DNA of 64,000 nucleotides from Phytophthora colocasiae (lineage: Eukaryota; Oomycota; Peronosporomycetes; Peronosporales; Peronosporaceae): positions 1,984,001 through 2,048,000 of the forward strand of contig JAGKQI010000100.1 in the NCBI GenBank assembly GCA_018806915.1. Reading direction: 5' to 3'. Within the stretch, counting starts at the first letter, position 1; every line of letters begins with the position of its first letter. Below, piece after piece: positions 27,557 to 37,972 of this stretch. Below the pieces are notes generated by a model. It did not search any database, was not told the DNA's origin, and saw nothing but the letters and a program-made list of their open reading frames with translations. The translations under genes and the position numbers were made by a program.

Positions 27557-29378
27557 GATGACGACATGTTAGTCCAGGTATTAGCGAGATGATGATCAGC
27601 TGTCCACACGCGAGATCCGGCATCCGCCATCACATTGAGTTTTCCGGGAATATGTGATGCGGTAAATACCAAGTTATACTGGAATTCAGCAAGTGAAAGT
27701 AGTCGATTGTACATTTGTGCGACCGGATTTCGACTTGCTCGGCTGTTAGCCCAGGCGACCGCGCTTGTATTGTCGATGTGAAACTGCACATGCGTCCGGG
27801 CTTTTCTGGAGTAGACCAATACGGTCCCCAATGCAACGCTGCCAACACTGCGCTTCTCAGCTCCCGGACGTTGATCGACGTGAGTTGAAGATCGCCTTCT
27901 GAAAAATGCTGACGAATGAAGCATTTTAACGAAGGCTCAAGAGCACATAGTCCGTCTCCACTGGCATCCATAAAGACGTGGAATTCCGGAACAGAGACGT
28001 CTGCGAAGTGAATGACGGGAATCCTGTTGAACCGACCTGGATTTTGGAGAACAGCTTGGAACCAGCGAAGGTCATCCAGTGCCGAATTCGGAATTGCGTA
28101 GCGACCGTACTTTGAACTACGTGAAGCTGTTTCTTGTAAACTCTGTAGGAAAGCCCGAGCTGGTGGAAAGCAACTTGCGACGTGTCGGAGGCTTCCGAGT
28201 GCTTCCAGCAGTGTTGTGCGAGACGTAGTACCCGCTAGAAGCAGGTTCTGGATTCGGGTCAACGCCTTGGCGAGTTTGTCTGACGGAATAGACACCGTAG
28301 CATCCTTGGTGTTCCAGAGTAGGCCTAGGGCTTTGCACTCCGAAGACCACTTCGTAAATTTTTGTTCGTTGATGGCTGTGGGTCCGAGTACAGTAGCCAT
28401 TGCACGTCGTAGCGATATGTTGGCATCAAAACATTTTGGACCCTCATCGATTTCGATGCACGTGTGATCGTCACACCACACGTTTCCGGTGAACTGACGA
28501 TTGAAACTGTTGCCGTGTTCGTACAGGTTGATTATTTTGCCAGCGAGCGAATAAAATGCTGGTGATCCACACCAGCCGAACCCACATGCGAGATCGATGA
28601 CGAGTAGGTTTTCGAACACGAAACCGAACATGTGAACCGAGTCAGCATGTACTGGGATGTGGCGGAACGCCCCGGACACATCCCCGAGCATGATCAGAAT
28701 GCGTTTTCCGACATGAGATATAGCGAGAGCGTGAATACGCTTAGCGAGATCCCGAGGTGGATTATAAACGATCGAAGGGAAGTTTTCACGATCAGTAAAG
28801 TCATTCACCGATTGACCTTCTGGAATCGAGTAGTCGTTGATTAAACGATCAACCGACGTACCGACTTTAGCAACGGCACCCAGAGGACTGATGAACACTT
28901 CTGGCCACAGGTCTACGAGACTAGCATCGACGATGAGGTACCGTCCTTCAAATTGTCCTGCTCGTAGATGCCGACGTATTTGTGTAGATAACCTTCGTAT
29001 GCCAGCATGGTTGCGAGGGCGGCGTGACTGCCTGGGAGGACGTCCAGTGGTCCATTTCGGTATGACGCCGTGCTGCACGATCTTGTTCCACTCGCAGATC
29101 GTTGGTGCAAGTGTTGGATCGATTGACGTTGCTATCTCAAAGAGATCTTTGTTGGGTCTAGGATCTGAGAGGGTTTGCCCCCTAAGGCATCGAACGATGT
29201 CGGGTAGAGTCTGTGTACCCTCACGAGCGACACTCGTCCAGAACCGAACCTGGTCCATGTCCACTTCAGCCAGCATGTTCGGACGAGGCGGCGGTGGTTC
29301 CAATCCAGCAATGTTGTTTTCATGAATCTCAGAAATGGTGGCTTGATGTAAGTCACGAACGCGATGCAAAGTCGACAT
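27289..29378 (-). CDS. RT and RNase H of the YR retroelement (frameshifted)
   Basis: From 29378 the 582-residue frame holds reverse transcriptase: FISPLGAVAKVGTSVDRLIN, ILIMLGDVSGAFRHIPVHAD and the catalytic region VWCDDHTCIEID. RNase H starts at HVFMDASGDGLC and INVRELRSAVLAALHWG. Near 27830 the frame shifts and RNase H continues in the frame ending at 27289 (VQFHIDNTSAVAWANSR, HIPGKLNVMADAGSR). The end overlaps the recombinase gene in another frame, a usual layout for these elements. The first residues before about 60 are not recognised. Confidence 0.82.
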
Positions 29379-29462
29379 GAATAATTTGTGACGCTTGACT
29401 TCATTCTCCTCGTGACTCGGTTGAAGCCTCGCGGAAGTTGCGACGTCAGCGTCGTAGGCGTG

Positions 29463-31319
29463 TCATGAATCAGTTGACTGCGTGCTAAGACCTCCCCAGC
29501 GCTCCTCAATGATCTTGCGTGCTCCATCCGGTAACGATTCAGGTCGAAAATGGGAACTCGAGCAATTAGCAAACTGGCAGCCCGATTTAGAAAGGAACTT
29601 CAGGCAGACTCGTCGACCGTCCTCACCTTTAGGCAATTGCGAAAACACCTCGGAAGGGATGCGCGATGTCATTGGTGCGCGTTGTCCGCGTGAACCTTTA
29701 TCTCTGTCACTGGTACGAAGCCGAACGGATGTTGATAACGGTTTCCAGCTCTGACTCGAGTCTCGAAGAGCCGCTAGCTTGTCATCACTTCGACAGAACT
29801 GTGACGACACCTTTGTCGCTTCACTTAGACCCTCGACGAGGATTGTGCTACGAAACAAGCTGAACTTGCAGTTGATCCAGTAAGCGAGAAGACGCGACAT
29901 CGCAGGATCCGGTCGAGCGTGGTCCGAGTAATTAATAATGAAGTCTTTCGCCGCAGAAATGAACTCCACTGTCTCGTTGTTGTAGAAGTACTGACCGAAT
30001 TTGTGAAGTGCCGACAGTGAACTGATCAAGTCGGCAAAGTTAGATGCCTTTGGAGGCGTCGGAAATCCGTTCTTTGCAGAGAAATCCCACAGGTTAGCGC
30101 CCTTTTCACTGGTCAGTACCTCGTCGTCCCAGTGTGTTCGTCTACAATGCATGATAGACAACCCCAATCCGAATCCAAATGAATACAAACCGCGTAGGGT
30201 AGCCGGACTTGCCACGAACTCCACGTGTGGTGACTGCTGAACAGATTGAAGCAAAGTCTGAGGTTCCTTACCTGTATGTTGCCTGTTGACTATTGCCGCA
30301 TGTATACGGCGGTCTGTCGGGGACGGATGAAAAACTATTCCGCGTTGAGGTCTCTGATGACGGTCAGGATTTGACGTGTCGGAGTCACATTCACTAACGT
30401 AGTCGGTGCGTCTGCGTTTGGATAATGGAGCGTTCATGTGCTTTACTTCTCTGATGTCATCGTCGTCGTCGTCTGAAGGGCTGTAGTGTTGCTCATCGTC
30501 AGAACTGACCGAGCCCATCGACTGTAGTGCGGCCTGGGCGGGGTCACTGCGTCTGTTCGTCGGAGGAGCTGTATGAACCCTGCGAGTGGCCTGTTCACTA
30601 AGTGGATGGTCAGTTATAGTCGCTACTCCGCAGTCTTGATATAGGTCCTGCGGTCGGTTAGAGCGACTAGCCGTTGAGAAGTCCACAATGTGCTGCCTGC
30701 GAACGTGCACTAGGGCAAGCGTTGAAGGTTTCACAAGGGGTACCAACTCTTCGGGGTGATATGGCACCGACAAATTGGTCATGACAGAGTCTGGAATACC
30801 GTTCTTTTTCTTTCTGCAGGTCGCTAGGAGAGTATCTTGACGATGAAGAAGTTCCATTGGACTTACAGCCGCCACGTTTGAACCCTGCCCAGGTCGTAGA
30901 GCGTAGTTGAGCGGGTCTACCTTGATAATTGACTCCACATTCGTTAACGGGAAACGTGCGGGCCCATCAGAACTAGAGATATGGAGGATGTCCGTTGTAT
31001 CCGATGCGGTATAGCCAGTGACAACATCGTATGACCACTCGTTGACACCAGCATCCGAAGTACGCACGAATGCAACCGGGAAGGATACATACGACCCTGG
31101 CCATTGCTTGCGTTCCGATTCTGGTACTAATCGAAAGCCAACGATTGCCGTGGGAATTTCGAACGTAGTGTTTTCAGTGTCCTCGTCAGGGCCCACCACC
31201 TTCACTTCAGCCGTGTCATCCGTGATGCTGACAACTTCAACGTACTGGAAATCTGCCAGTTCACTAGCGTGACTGGGACCAAGGAATGCAAGGGCGCCAA
31301 CTTGGACTGGTCTCGACAT
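29463..31319 (-). CDS. Gag-like protein of the YR retroelement with CCCH zinc finger
   Basis: A 618-residue open frame starting at 31319 (MSRPVQVGALAFLGPSHASE). The middle is disordered with an acidic SPSDDDDDDIREV tract and a basic SKRRRTDY patch that could act in nuclear import. The C-terminus has CLKFLSKSGCQFANCSSSHF, a CCCH-type zinc finger in place of the CCHC knuckle of LTR elements. Position upstream of RT and the zinc finger suggest a nucleic-acid-binding Gag; the rest matches nothing I know. The frame is intact. Confidence 0.7.
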   Translation of the reverse strand: MSRPVQVGALAFLGPSHASELADFQYVEVVSITDDTAEVKVVGPDEDTENTTFEIPTAIVGFRLVPESERKQWPGSYVSFPVAFVRTSDAGVNEWSYDVVTGYTASDTTDILHISSSDGPARFPLTNVESIIKVDPLNYALRPGQGSNVAAVSPMELLHRQDTLLATCRKKKNGIPDSVMTNLSVPYHPEELVPLVKPSTLALVHVRRQHIVDFSTASRSNRPQDLYQDCGVATITDHPLSEQATRRVHTAPPTNRRSDPAQAALQSMGSVSSDDEQHYSPSDDDDDDIREVKHMNAPLSKRRRTDYVSECDSDTSNPDRHQRPQRGIVFHPSPTDRRIHAAIVNRQHTGKEPQTLLQSVQQSPHVEFVASPATLRGLYSFGFGLGLSIMHCRRTHWDDEVLTSEKGANLWDFSAKNGFPTPPKASNFADLISSLSALHKFGQYFYNNETVEFISAAKDFIINYSDHARPDPAMSRLLAYWINCKFSLFRSTILVEGLSEATKVSSQFCRSDDKLAALRDSSQSWKPLSTSVRLRTSDRDKGSRGQRAPMTSRIPSEVFSQLPKGEDGRRVCLKFLSKSGCQFANCSSSHFRPESLPDGARKIIEERWGGLSTQSTDS

Positions 31320-32287
31320 TGGTTGTACCTTCGCTGGGAGACTTCCCGATAGTTTGTTCCGTAGACCGTTCGTTCTCGCCGAACTGAGTAAAAGCGAAAG
31401 TGAGGCCTCCGAGTCTATCTACAGTGGTTCTCTATCGAGTCCTTGTGTTCTTGTCGCGCGCTGCCGTTAGCGTCTCCTGTTCCTTATGCTTCCGGAAATA
31501 GGAGTATCCTTCCTGGATACTTCCGCTTGCGGATCGCCGAGACGTTGTGGTGAATAGTATCCCAGCGGTCGTTGGAGAGGTCGATGCCCCCCACGTACGC
31601 GAGAGGTTGGTCATCTTTGTCGGTCGAGTTGCCAGCAGCGATCACGAGCGTCTTCTGGTGCTGAGAGGACAAACCGTAAGGGAGGCGGTCGTCGAAAATG
31701 AAGAGCGCGTTGCCGTCATTGATACCAGACTTTGGCAGTTTGTTGATCTTGTTCCGCACCTTGACGTCCTGAAAGAACAGGAACTTGTTCGCCCAACCCA
31801 GGATCTTGACGTCCCCCCCGCGCTTCACGACGTTGCCAAAGACAATATCGAAGTTGGACTTGGCGCCAGTCGGATCCACGTCAGGTTTGAAAGGGACGAG
31901 ATCTGTGTTCCAAGCAGCCAACAGGACGCGGTCGTCTTCCTTGGTCGTTGTGAGATCATCGTACACGGAGTCAAAGAACTCCTTCGTCACGGTGAACGTC
32001 GCCACGGCGTTGCCGACGCTATACGTGGCCAAGTTACTGCGAGGAGATCCACCTCTGGATGCAGTGATCTCCTCCTCCGTAAGGAACCAATCTGTGGCTT
32101 TGAGTAGAGGCTGTTGCATCACAACGTTGGTTCCATCGGACTTGTCGTTCTTTGAATTTGATTCTGAGTCGCCATCGCCCCCGAAAATGGACGAGAACGA
32201 CCAGGCTTCGGTTGGTGAAAGTATGATAAGCAACCCGCAGATTAAAGCAAGAGCGACCTGGACGTTGCGAGACGTACGAACTTGCAT

Positions 32288-32556
32288 TCTATCGTGTTAA
32301 GCTCGACGAGAATGTTGAATTAGTTTTTGTTCGTAGGAAGAAAGTGGGCGGCGCCAAATGAAACGTGACTAATTGACCCCATCATGAGCGGTGTATTGTC
32401 TATCTTCTGATTGGACCTCTTTATCTTGAGGGCTCTTGGAAATACGTGTACTTCGTGTTTTGAAAGTGCACAATTAAAGAAGCGAATTTCTTGTTCGAGA
32501 ATGAATTTTACCTTCTTCACTGCACTGACCCGTTCTTTTTTATGACCTTGACCTGA
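32288..32556 (-). promoter_or_regulatory. Probable promoter and leader of sPLD copy G
   Basis: An inverted near-copy of 14251-14533, directly upstream of the ATG at 32287. No defined core promoter element could be assigned. Confidence 0.45.
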
Positions 32557-33660
32557 TTGTCGGGTCAAGACTATTCTTCATGCGGGTTAGCAATCCGGAA
32601 TTGTGTTCGGGATGGTTGTGATTCCATTGAAACGCTGGAACATTGCTTTCTCAGTTGTTCAAGGCTAGCACAAATGTGGCGAATACATACGAGTACTATG
32701 GAGTAAATGGCGCATGGCATTTCGAGGCACACTCAGGGTTGTGAAAAATAAGATTGTTATTTAATTGAGCCCCAAGACTCGGGTCAATCAATAATTTGTT
32801 TATTGCAATTTTGTTTTCAATCATATCATCGATCTCTGATTGGTAGAAAACCACCTAACCGTAACCTTAACCCAAACCCCTTGACGCTCGTTATAGCTTT
32901 GCGAGAACTTTAACTACACCGCTTTCAAAGCGTGGTGCTTTAACGACGATGGCTTGTGGGCTGAGGTATTTCGCAGTTGGTGTGAACTCCTTCGTAATGG
33001 CATCAAACAGACACCGCACGTCCAATATAGTCGCATGTTTGGGTCTTGCAGAAATTTGCAAAGTGAGGAGACTACTGGAGTGTCGAGCGCTACCTCAGAG
33101 CTGTCTCGTCGAAGTTGTTTACGTCGTACAGGCCCAGAAGACCACTGCTTGCTCATTATTGATGCGTTAAGAGTACTCAAGTAGCTCGTGACTTCACCAG
33201 AACGCGAGTTAAACGCCACAGTGAAATGGAGGATTATTTGGACGTGATTGGGACCTCGCTCAATCAATAATTTAGTGTGTTTTAATTGAATTATTTGAAA
33301 GTCAAATTGTTTTTTTCACAACCCTGAGGCACACTGGCGTGGCTTCTGCTCTTCTGATATTGCCAGAGGCTGGAGAGAAGATCACGAGATCTTGTTGATA
33401 CTGTGGAAAATACACACTGCGATAGTGTTCCACAACGTGGAGACTGCGCAACGACATTTACTTCGGCGAAACAAGCGGTGGGTATCCCGAACATACAGGC
33501 TTCTTTCGTAGCTATTATCATTTCTTGTTTCGACACTCATAGGATGGAACATTGACGGCGAAGGCGTTAATCGAGTGCTTACGCGTTTGGGTTATGAGCC
33601 TGAAAGTACCGAATTGCTTCCAAATCTTCCAAGACAACGCATACGGATCCCGCGAAGTTA
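32557..33660 (+). mobile_element. LINE remnant, second copy, split by a MITE
   Basis: Inverted duplicate of 13733-14250. The coding sense is plus and the zinc-binding domain (NCVRDGCDSIETLEHCFLSC) is recognisable before the MITE at 32734. The part after 33335 matches the remaining LINE end but with a small deletion near 33345. No RT is present. Confidence 0.7.
32734..33326. mobile_element. MITE with CAGGGTTGTGAAAAA terminal inverted repeats
   Basis: A 593-bp insertion whose ends are the 15-bp perfect inverted repeat CAGGGTTGTGAAAAA / TTTTTCACAACCCTG. It is flanked by AGGCACACT on both sides (32725-32733 and 33327-33335), a 9-bp (or 8-bp, if the outer A is element sequence) duplication. The empty site exists at about 14085-14105. 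It is AT-rich with no recognised transposase. CAGGG ends fit hAT; a 9-bp TSD would also fit Mutator-type. Confidence 0.88.
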
Positions 33661-33708
33661 GACTTGATACAAATTTAGTAGCATTGGTAATCAACTACTT
33701 TCTTCTTT

Positions 33709-34713
33709 TTGTTTATGACCTCTAGTGACCAAGGTACTACCAATTATTTATTAATACCCTGTACACTCAGGTTGTGCTGCACAATTTTTTCACGTTTGCA
33801 TCGATGCGCAGTGATCAAAGGTGGCGAGCACATCAAGCATCGACATGAACCAAGCGTCCATCTAACGGTCAAGATTTTGGAACTGTTTCTTGTGCATCGG
33901 CTAGATCGACTGACGTCGGGGCTACTGATTCTAGCCAAGACTGCGGAGAAAGCGCAGACTTTAACAGCTGAATTGACGGCTACGTCGTCTGATGAGGGTA
34001 CTGGTACTCGATCCGTGCAGAAATTCTATGTGGCACGAGTGAAGGGCGATTTTCCTGACACCGAGGTTGGGTTTGCAGGAGTGGACGGACTGAGCTCAGG
34101 GCTTGTGAAGATCGAAAAAGCAGAGAGGGATTTTTGGCGCATGACGGCTCCGATAGGCCTGAAAGAACCTCGACAGGGCCACGTACGCTGTGTGATTGAG
34201 GCTGAAGATTCCAAACCTTGTGTGACTCTGATCCGCCGTCGCGAAGCCGTGGGGGGCGAAAGTATCGTCGAGTGTCTGCTTGTAACCGGACGGACACACC
34301 AAATACGAGTACACCTACAGCATTTGGGTTTTCCCATTTCGAACGACCCACTATATATGGTGTTAAGACTGGAGAGGAAACACCATCTTCAGCGGAGCAA
34401 GGATCAAAAGACGGACAACTTCCGAATGTGGGTGTTGGCTATCCTGCTGATGGTGAGGGGGCTGATGATGAGGACGATGGACAAAAGGTGTATTCGAGTG
34501 TGCGATATCTGTAGGGCTGACGAGACAAAAGAGAACTATGTGCTCGAGATGGAGGACACTGTATTGTGGCTCCACTCCTATCGATACGAGTCTCCGCAGT
34601 GGTCGTTCAAGTGCCTTTGCCTCACTGGGCTGGCTTTAAGGAGGATAGAGCTTACTGTACCCTTGATTATGGGATGCATGCCGCCAAGCCGTAAGCCTTA
34701 TGGTTCGATGTAA
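33709..34713 (+). pseudogene. RluA-type pseudouridine synthase, copy H (damaged but long frame)
   Basis: A 334-residue frame contains HRLDRLTSG and [13 protein letters not shown]. It lacks the ~60 residues with [14 protein letters not shown] (same deletion as the copy at 12789). Its first ~30 residues are unrelated. A TA insertion after DPLY garbles about 50 residues until a further +1 restores [17 protein letters not shown]. The tail after LTGLA is foreign. It stands just upstream of sPLD copy H on the same strand, the array's standard order. Catalytic Asp is present but the substrate-binding region is missing, so I call it a pseudogene. Confidence 0.7.
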
Positions 34714-34811
34714 GTTGGCGAGCACTGTTGCTTTCTTCCTAGGAGCTCAATTAGGCCAGCTTTTTCGTTGAGTAGAACACTGGAAACTGACGATAGTCTA
34801 TCATTGATAGA

Positions 34812-36551
34812 ATGCAAGTTCGTACGTCTCGCAACGTCCAGGTCGCTCTTGCTTTAATCTGCGGGTTGCTTATCACACTTTCACCAACCGAAGCCTGGTC
34901 GTTCTCGTCCATTTTCGGGGGAGATGACGACTCAGAATCAAATTCAAAGAACGACAAGTCCGATGGAAACAACGTCGTAATGCAACAGCCTCTACTGAAA
35001 GCCACAGATTGGTTCCTTACGGAGGAGGAGATCACTGCATCCAGAGGTGGATCTCCTCGCAGTGACTTGGCCACGTATAGCGTCGGCAACGCCGTGACGA
35101 CGTTCACCGTGACGAAGGAGTTCTTTGACTCCGTGTACGATGATCTCACAACGACCAAGGAAGACGACCGCGTCCTGTTGGCTGCTTGGAACACGGATCT
35201 CGTCCCTTTCAAACCTGACGTGGATCCGACCGGTGCTAAGTCCAACTTCGATATTGTCTTTGGTAACGTCGTGAAGCGCGGGGGAGACGTCAAGATCCTG
35301 GGTTGGGCGAACAAGTTCCTGTTCTTTCAGGACGTCAAGGTGCGGAACAAGATCAACAAACTGCCAAAGTCTGGTATCAATGACGGCAACGCGCTCTTCA
35401 TTTTCGACGACCGCCTCCCTTACGGTTTGTCCTCTCAGCACCAGAAGACGCTCGTGATCGCTGCTGGCAACTCGACCGACAAAGACGACCAACCTGTCGC
35501 GTACGTGGGGGGCATCGACCTCTCCAACGACCGCTGGGATACTATTCACCACAACGTCTCGGCGATCCGCAAAGCGTCTGGAGTTCAATTCCGCCAAAGC
35601 GGGTGGGTCGATAGCAGTGTCCGAATCCACGGACCAGCAGCGAAGGATGTGGCCAACAACTTCCTTGCTCGATGGAATTCTCCATATCTGCCAACTCAAG
35701 GACTCGGAGACGACTTGGTCGATTTTGAGAACCCGCAGTACTCGTACTTACCGCCGCTTGACTACGTGAGCAGTAACACGACGTCCAAACTCGGCAACCA
35801 GAACGTGCAGATCGTGCGGACGTTTAGCTGCAAGTACAAGCACTGGGAGTTCGCTCCGAACGGCGAGAACTCACTCTTCTATGCGCGTATCAAGGCCATC
35901 AAGAACGCCAAGAACTTCATCTACATCGAAGATCAGTACTTCATCCTAGTGCCGGAGCTGTTGGACGCACTGCTGGAGGTCCTCCCGGGGCTACAACGTC
36001 TCATTGTTGTTGTCCAGCCACCAGAGTTAATCACAAAAAGCGGTGGATACGAAAAGTATATGTATCAGAACGTGCAGCCCCTCAAGGAGAAGTTCCCTAA
36101 CAAAGTCAAGCTGTACTCGATGAAACCAGATCTAGACGTCTACGTTCACAGCAAGTTGGTGGTGGTCGATGACGTGTATATGACGACCGGCTCAGCCAAC
36201 TGGAATCGGCGGAGCATGACGTCGGACCCGGAGCTAAGCGCCAACATTGTGGACAACAGCCTCGTCAAGACTCCCGATGGGGTTAAGGTGGGCAAAGTGG
36301 TGCGAGACTTCCGCGTGCGCAAGTTTATGGAGATGACGGGTCGGAGTTACGAGAAGATCAACTCGATGAAGTTCCTGGACGCTGCGAAGCTGTTCGACAC
36401 GGCGGCCGCAGAAGCGACATCTCTCATTCAGAAGTTCGACGTCGACGAGGAATGGTACTATAAGCTGTTCGGCAATGCTGTTCACGGAAAGATCGATCGA
36501 GACGATCGGTGTGGTGATTCTGTTTCTACTTTTGCTAAAAAGAAAAGGTAG
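34812..36551 (+). CDS. Secreted phospholipase D-like protein, copy H (intact)
   Basis: 579 residues, uninterrupted. Signal peptide about 1-29 (NVQVALALICGLLITLSPTE-AWS), then an acidic DDDSESNSKND stretch. First PLD half-site: H210-x-K212 and GGIDLSNDRWD at 233-243; the Asp normally 5 after the Lys is Ala. YIEDQYFIL at 371-379. Second half-site: H446, K448, D453 and GSAN 460-463. It ends in AKKKR. Expected to be an extracellular phospholipid hydrolase or transphosphatidylase; catalysis usually needs both half-sites, so activity should be tested rather than assumed. The start ATGCAAGTTCG differs from copy A, which begins further in with MSPNAQ. Confidence 0.92.
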   Translation: MQVRTSRNVQVALALICGLLITLSPTEAWSFSSIFGGDDDSESNSKNDKSDGNNVVMQQPLLKATDWFLTEEEITASRGGSPRSDLATYSVGNAVTTFTVTKEFFDSVYDDLTTTKEDDRVLLAAWNTDLVPFKPDVDPTGAKSNFDIVFGNVVKRGGDVKILGWANKFLFFQDVKVRNKINKLPKSGINDGNALFIFDDRLPYGLSSQHQKTLVIAAGNSTDKDDQPVAYVGGIDLSNDRWDTIHHNVSAIRKASGVQFRQSGWVDSSVRIHGPAAKDVANNFLARWNSPYLPTQGLGDDLVDFENPQYSYLPPLDYVSSNTTSKLGNQNVQIVRTFSCKYKHWEFAPNGENSLFYARIKAIKNAKNFIYIEDQYFILVPELLDALLEVLPGLQRLIVVVQPPELITKSGGYEKYMYQNVQPLKEKFPNKVKLYSMKPDLDVYVHSKLVVVDDVYMTTGSANWNRRSMTSDPELSANIVDNSLVKTPDGVKVGKVVRDFRVRKFMEMTGRSYEKINSMKFLDAAKLFDTAAAEATSLIQKFDVDEEWYYKLFGNAVHGKIDRDDRCGDSVSTFAKKKR

Positions 36552-36580
36552 TATCGATGGGGAGCTATAATTTCACGCCG

Positions 36581-36700
36581 AACATGTTGTTGCTTACCAG
36601 TAACTGTTAGAGAGTTGATCTGATAACTCCCAGTCGGATGCACTAGAATCCCCGAGGGTTTATCGACTACATGTACCATCAACTCATCTGTTTCGAAGTA
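36581..36700 (-). pseudogene. Inverted RluA 5' fragment, second copy
   Basis: Same piece as 20581-20700 ([20 protein letters not shown]), head to head with RluA copy I. The site AACATG / CCGAA beside it is the empty version of the Gypsy-2 target. Confidence 0.75.
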
Positions 36701-37777
36701 CGTCAAGGACTCATCCGAGTCAATGGGGAGGCAGCGAGACTAGACTCAGTGATCAAAGGTGGAGATTTCTTCGAGCACATCAAGCATCGACATGAACCAA
36801 GCGTCCATCTACCAGTCAAGAGCGACAAGGAGATGACGGCGCTATCAACAAGATGGATACAGTTCAAAACAGACGAGTTGATGGTAGTGAATAAACCCTC
36901 GGGCATTCCAGTGCATCCGACTGGGAGTTATCAGTTAAACTCCCTAACAGTTATGCTACAGCATGATCGACGTGAAGGTGCAGCGTCGGAAAAGTCTAAT
37001 GATGTCGAGACTTTGGAACTGTTTCCGGTGCATCGGCTGGATCGACTGACGTCGGGGTTACTGATTCTAGCCAAAACTGCGGAGAAAGCGCGGAGTTTTA
37101 ACAGCTGAATTGACGGCTACGTCGTCTGATGAAAGTGCTGGCACTCGATCCGTGCAGAAATTCTATGTGGCACGAGTGAAGGGCGAGTTTCCTGACACCG
37201 AAGTTGGGTTTGCAGGAGTGGACGGACTGAGCTCAGGGCTTGTGAAGATCGAAAAAGCAGAGAGGGATTTTTGGCGCATGACGGCTCCGATAGGCCTGAA
37301 AGAACCACGACAGGGCCACGTACGCTGTGTGATTGAGGCTGAAGATTCCAAACCTTGTGTGACTCTGATCCGCCGTCGCGAAGCTGTGGGAGGCGAAAGT
37401 ATCGTCGAGTGTCTGCTTGTAACAGGACGAACACACCAGATACGAGTACACCTACAGCATTTGGGTTTTCCCATTGCGAACGACTCACTATATGGTGTTA
37501 AGACTGGAGAGGAAACACCATCTTCAGCGGAGCAAGGATCAAAAGACGGACAACTTCCGAATGTGGGTGTTGGCTATCCTGCTGATGGTGAGGGAGCCGA
37601 CGATGAGGACGATGGACAAAGGTGTATCGAGTGTGCGATATCTGTAGGGCTAACGAGACAAAAGAGAACTATGTACTCGAGGTGGAGGACACTGTATTGT
37701 GGCTCCACTCCTATCGATACGAGTCTCCGCAGTGGTCGTTCGAAGTGCCTTTGCCTCACTGGACTGTCTTACAATGA
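36671..37777 (+). pseudogene. RluA-type pseudouridine synthase, copy I (two frameshifts)
   Basis: Nearly the full length of copy D, with [23 protein letters not shown], and [20 protein letters not shown]. One extra T in a T run at about 37097 shifts the frame within KARSLTAEL, and one T is lost in GTATTCGAG near 37625. The stop corresponds to 37775-37777. As elsewhere, the first ~10 residues are antisense of the inverted fragment. sPLD copy I follows 195 bases downstream. Confidence 0.88.
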
Positions 37778-37972
37778 AACATCGCAATACCCACTCAGAA
37801 ATCCAAGGAATGGCTCGAGGAGCGTTTCCGGAGGAGTTTACGACTGTAGTACTTGATTATGACCACGAATATTGATTGCCATCCTGGAATTCTGGGATTA
37901 GCCCAGCTTCATCGAGCAGAACACTGGAAACTGATGCAAACTTGCGTTCTATCATCAGTTTCCAGTGTTCGT

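Larger units (their letters stand above)
26427..31526 (-). mobile_element. Tyrosine-recombinase retrotransposon (Ngaro/DIRS-like)
   Basis: A 5.1-kb insertion in sPLD copy G with gag-like, RT/RNase H and tyrosine-recombinase genes all on the minus strand. There is no target duplication; at most a TT dinucleotide is shared by both junctions, as expected for recombinase-mediated integration. The right end reads CCGCTTGCGG, resembling the host CGCTTTGCGG. Subterminal GTATCC-TTCCT-GGATAC forms a hairpin at about 31504-31520. No LTRs and no DDE integrase are present. I did not resolve split direct repeats, so Ngaro versus DIRS stays open. RNase H and recombinase frames each contain a shift. Confidence 0.85.
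25446..32287 (-). pseudogene. Secreted phospholipase D-like, copy G, split by a retroelement
   Basis: The 5' half (31527-32287) starts MQVRTSRNVQVALALICGLL and runs to NVSAIRK; the 3' half (25446-26426) runs from ASGVQFRQSG through HSKLVVVDD and GSAN to KKKR. Between them lies a 5.1-kb tyrosine-recombinase element. Counting the shared TT once, the halves add up to 1740 bp, the length of intact copy H, and I see no other lesion, so the gene was probably whole before the insertion. Confidence 0.92.

Noticed and set aside
32914..33267. 117-residue minus-strand frame inside the 593-bp MITE as a transposase fragment
   Set aside because: No recognisable transposase motif; the length is possible by chance.
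34992..35699. 235-residue frame antisense to sPLD copy H, repeated opposite the other copies
   Set aside because: It mirrors the sPLD coding strand exactly and breaks wherever that gene breaks; it shows no domain. A shadow of high GC third positions.
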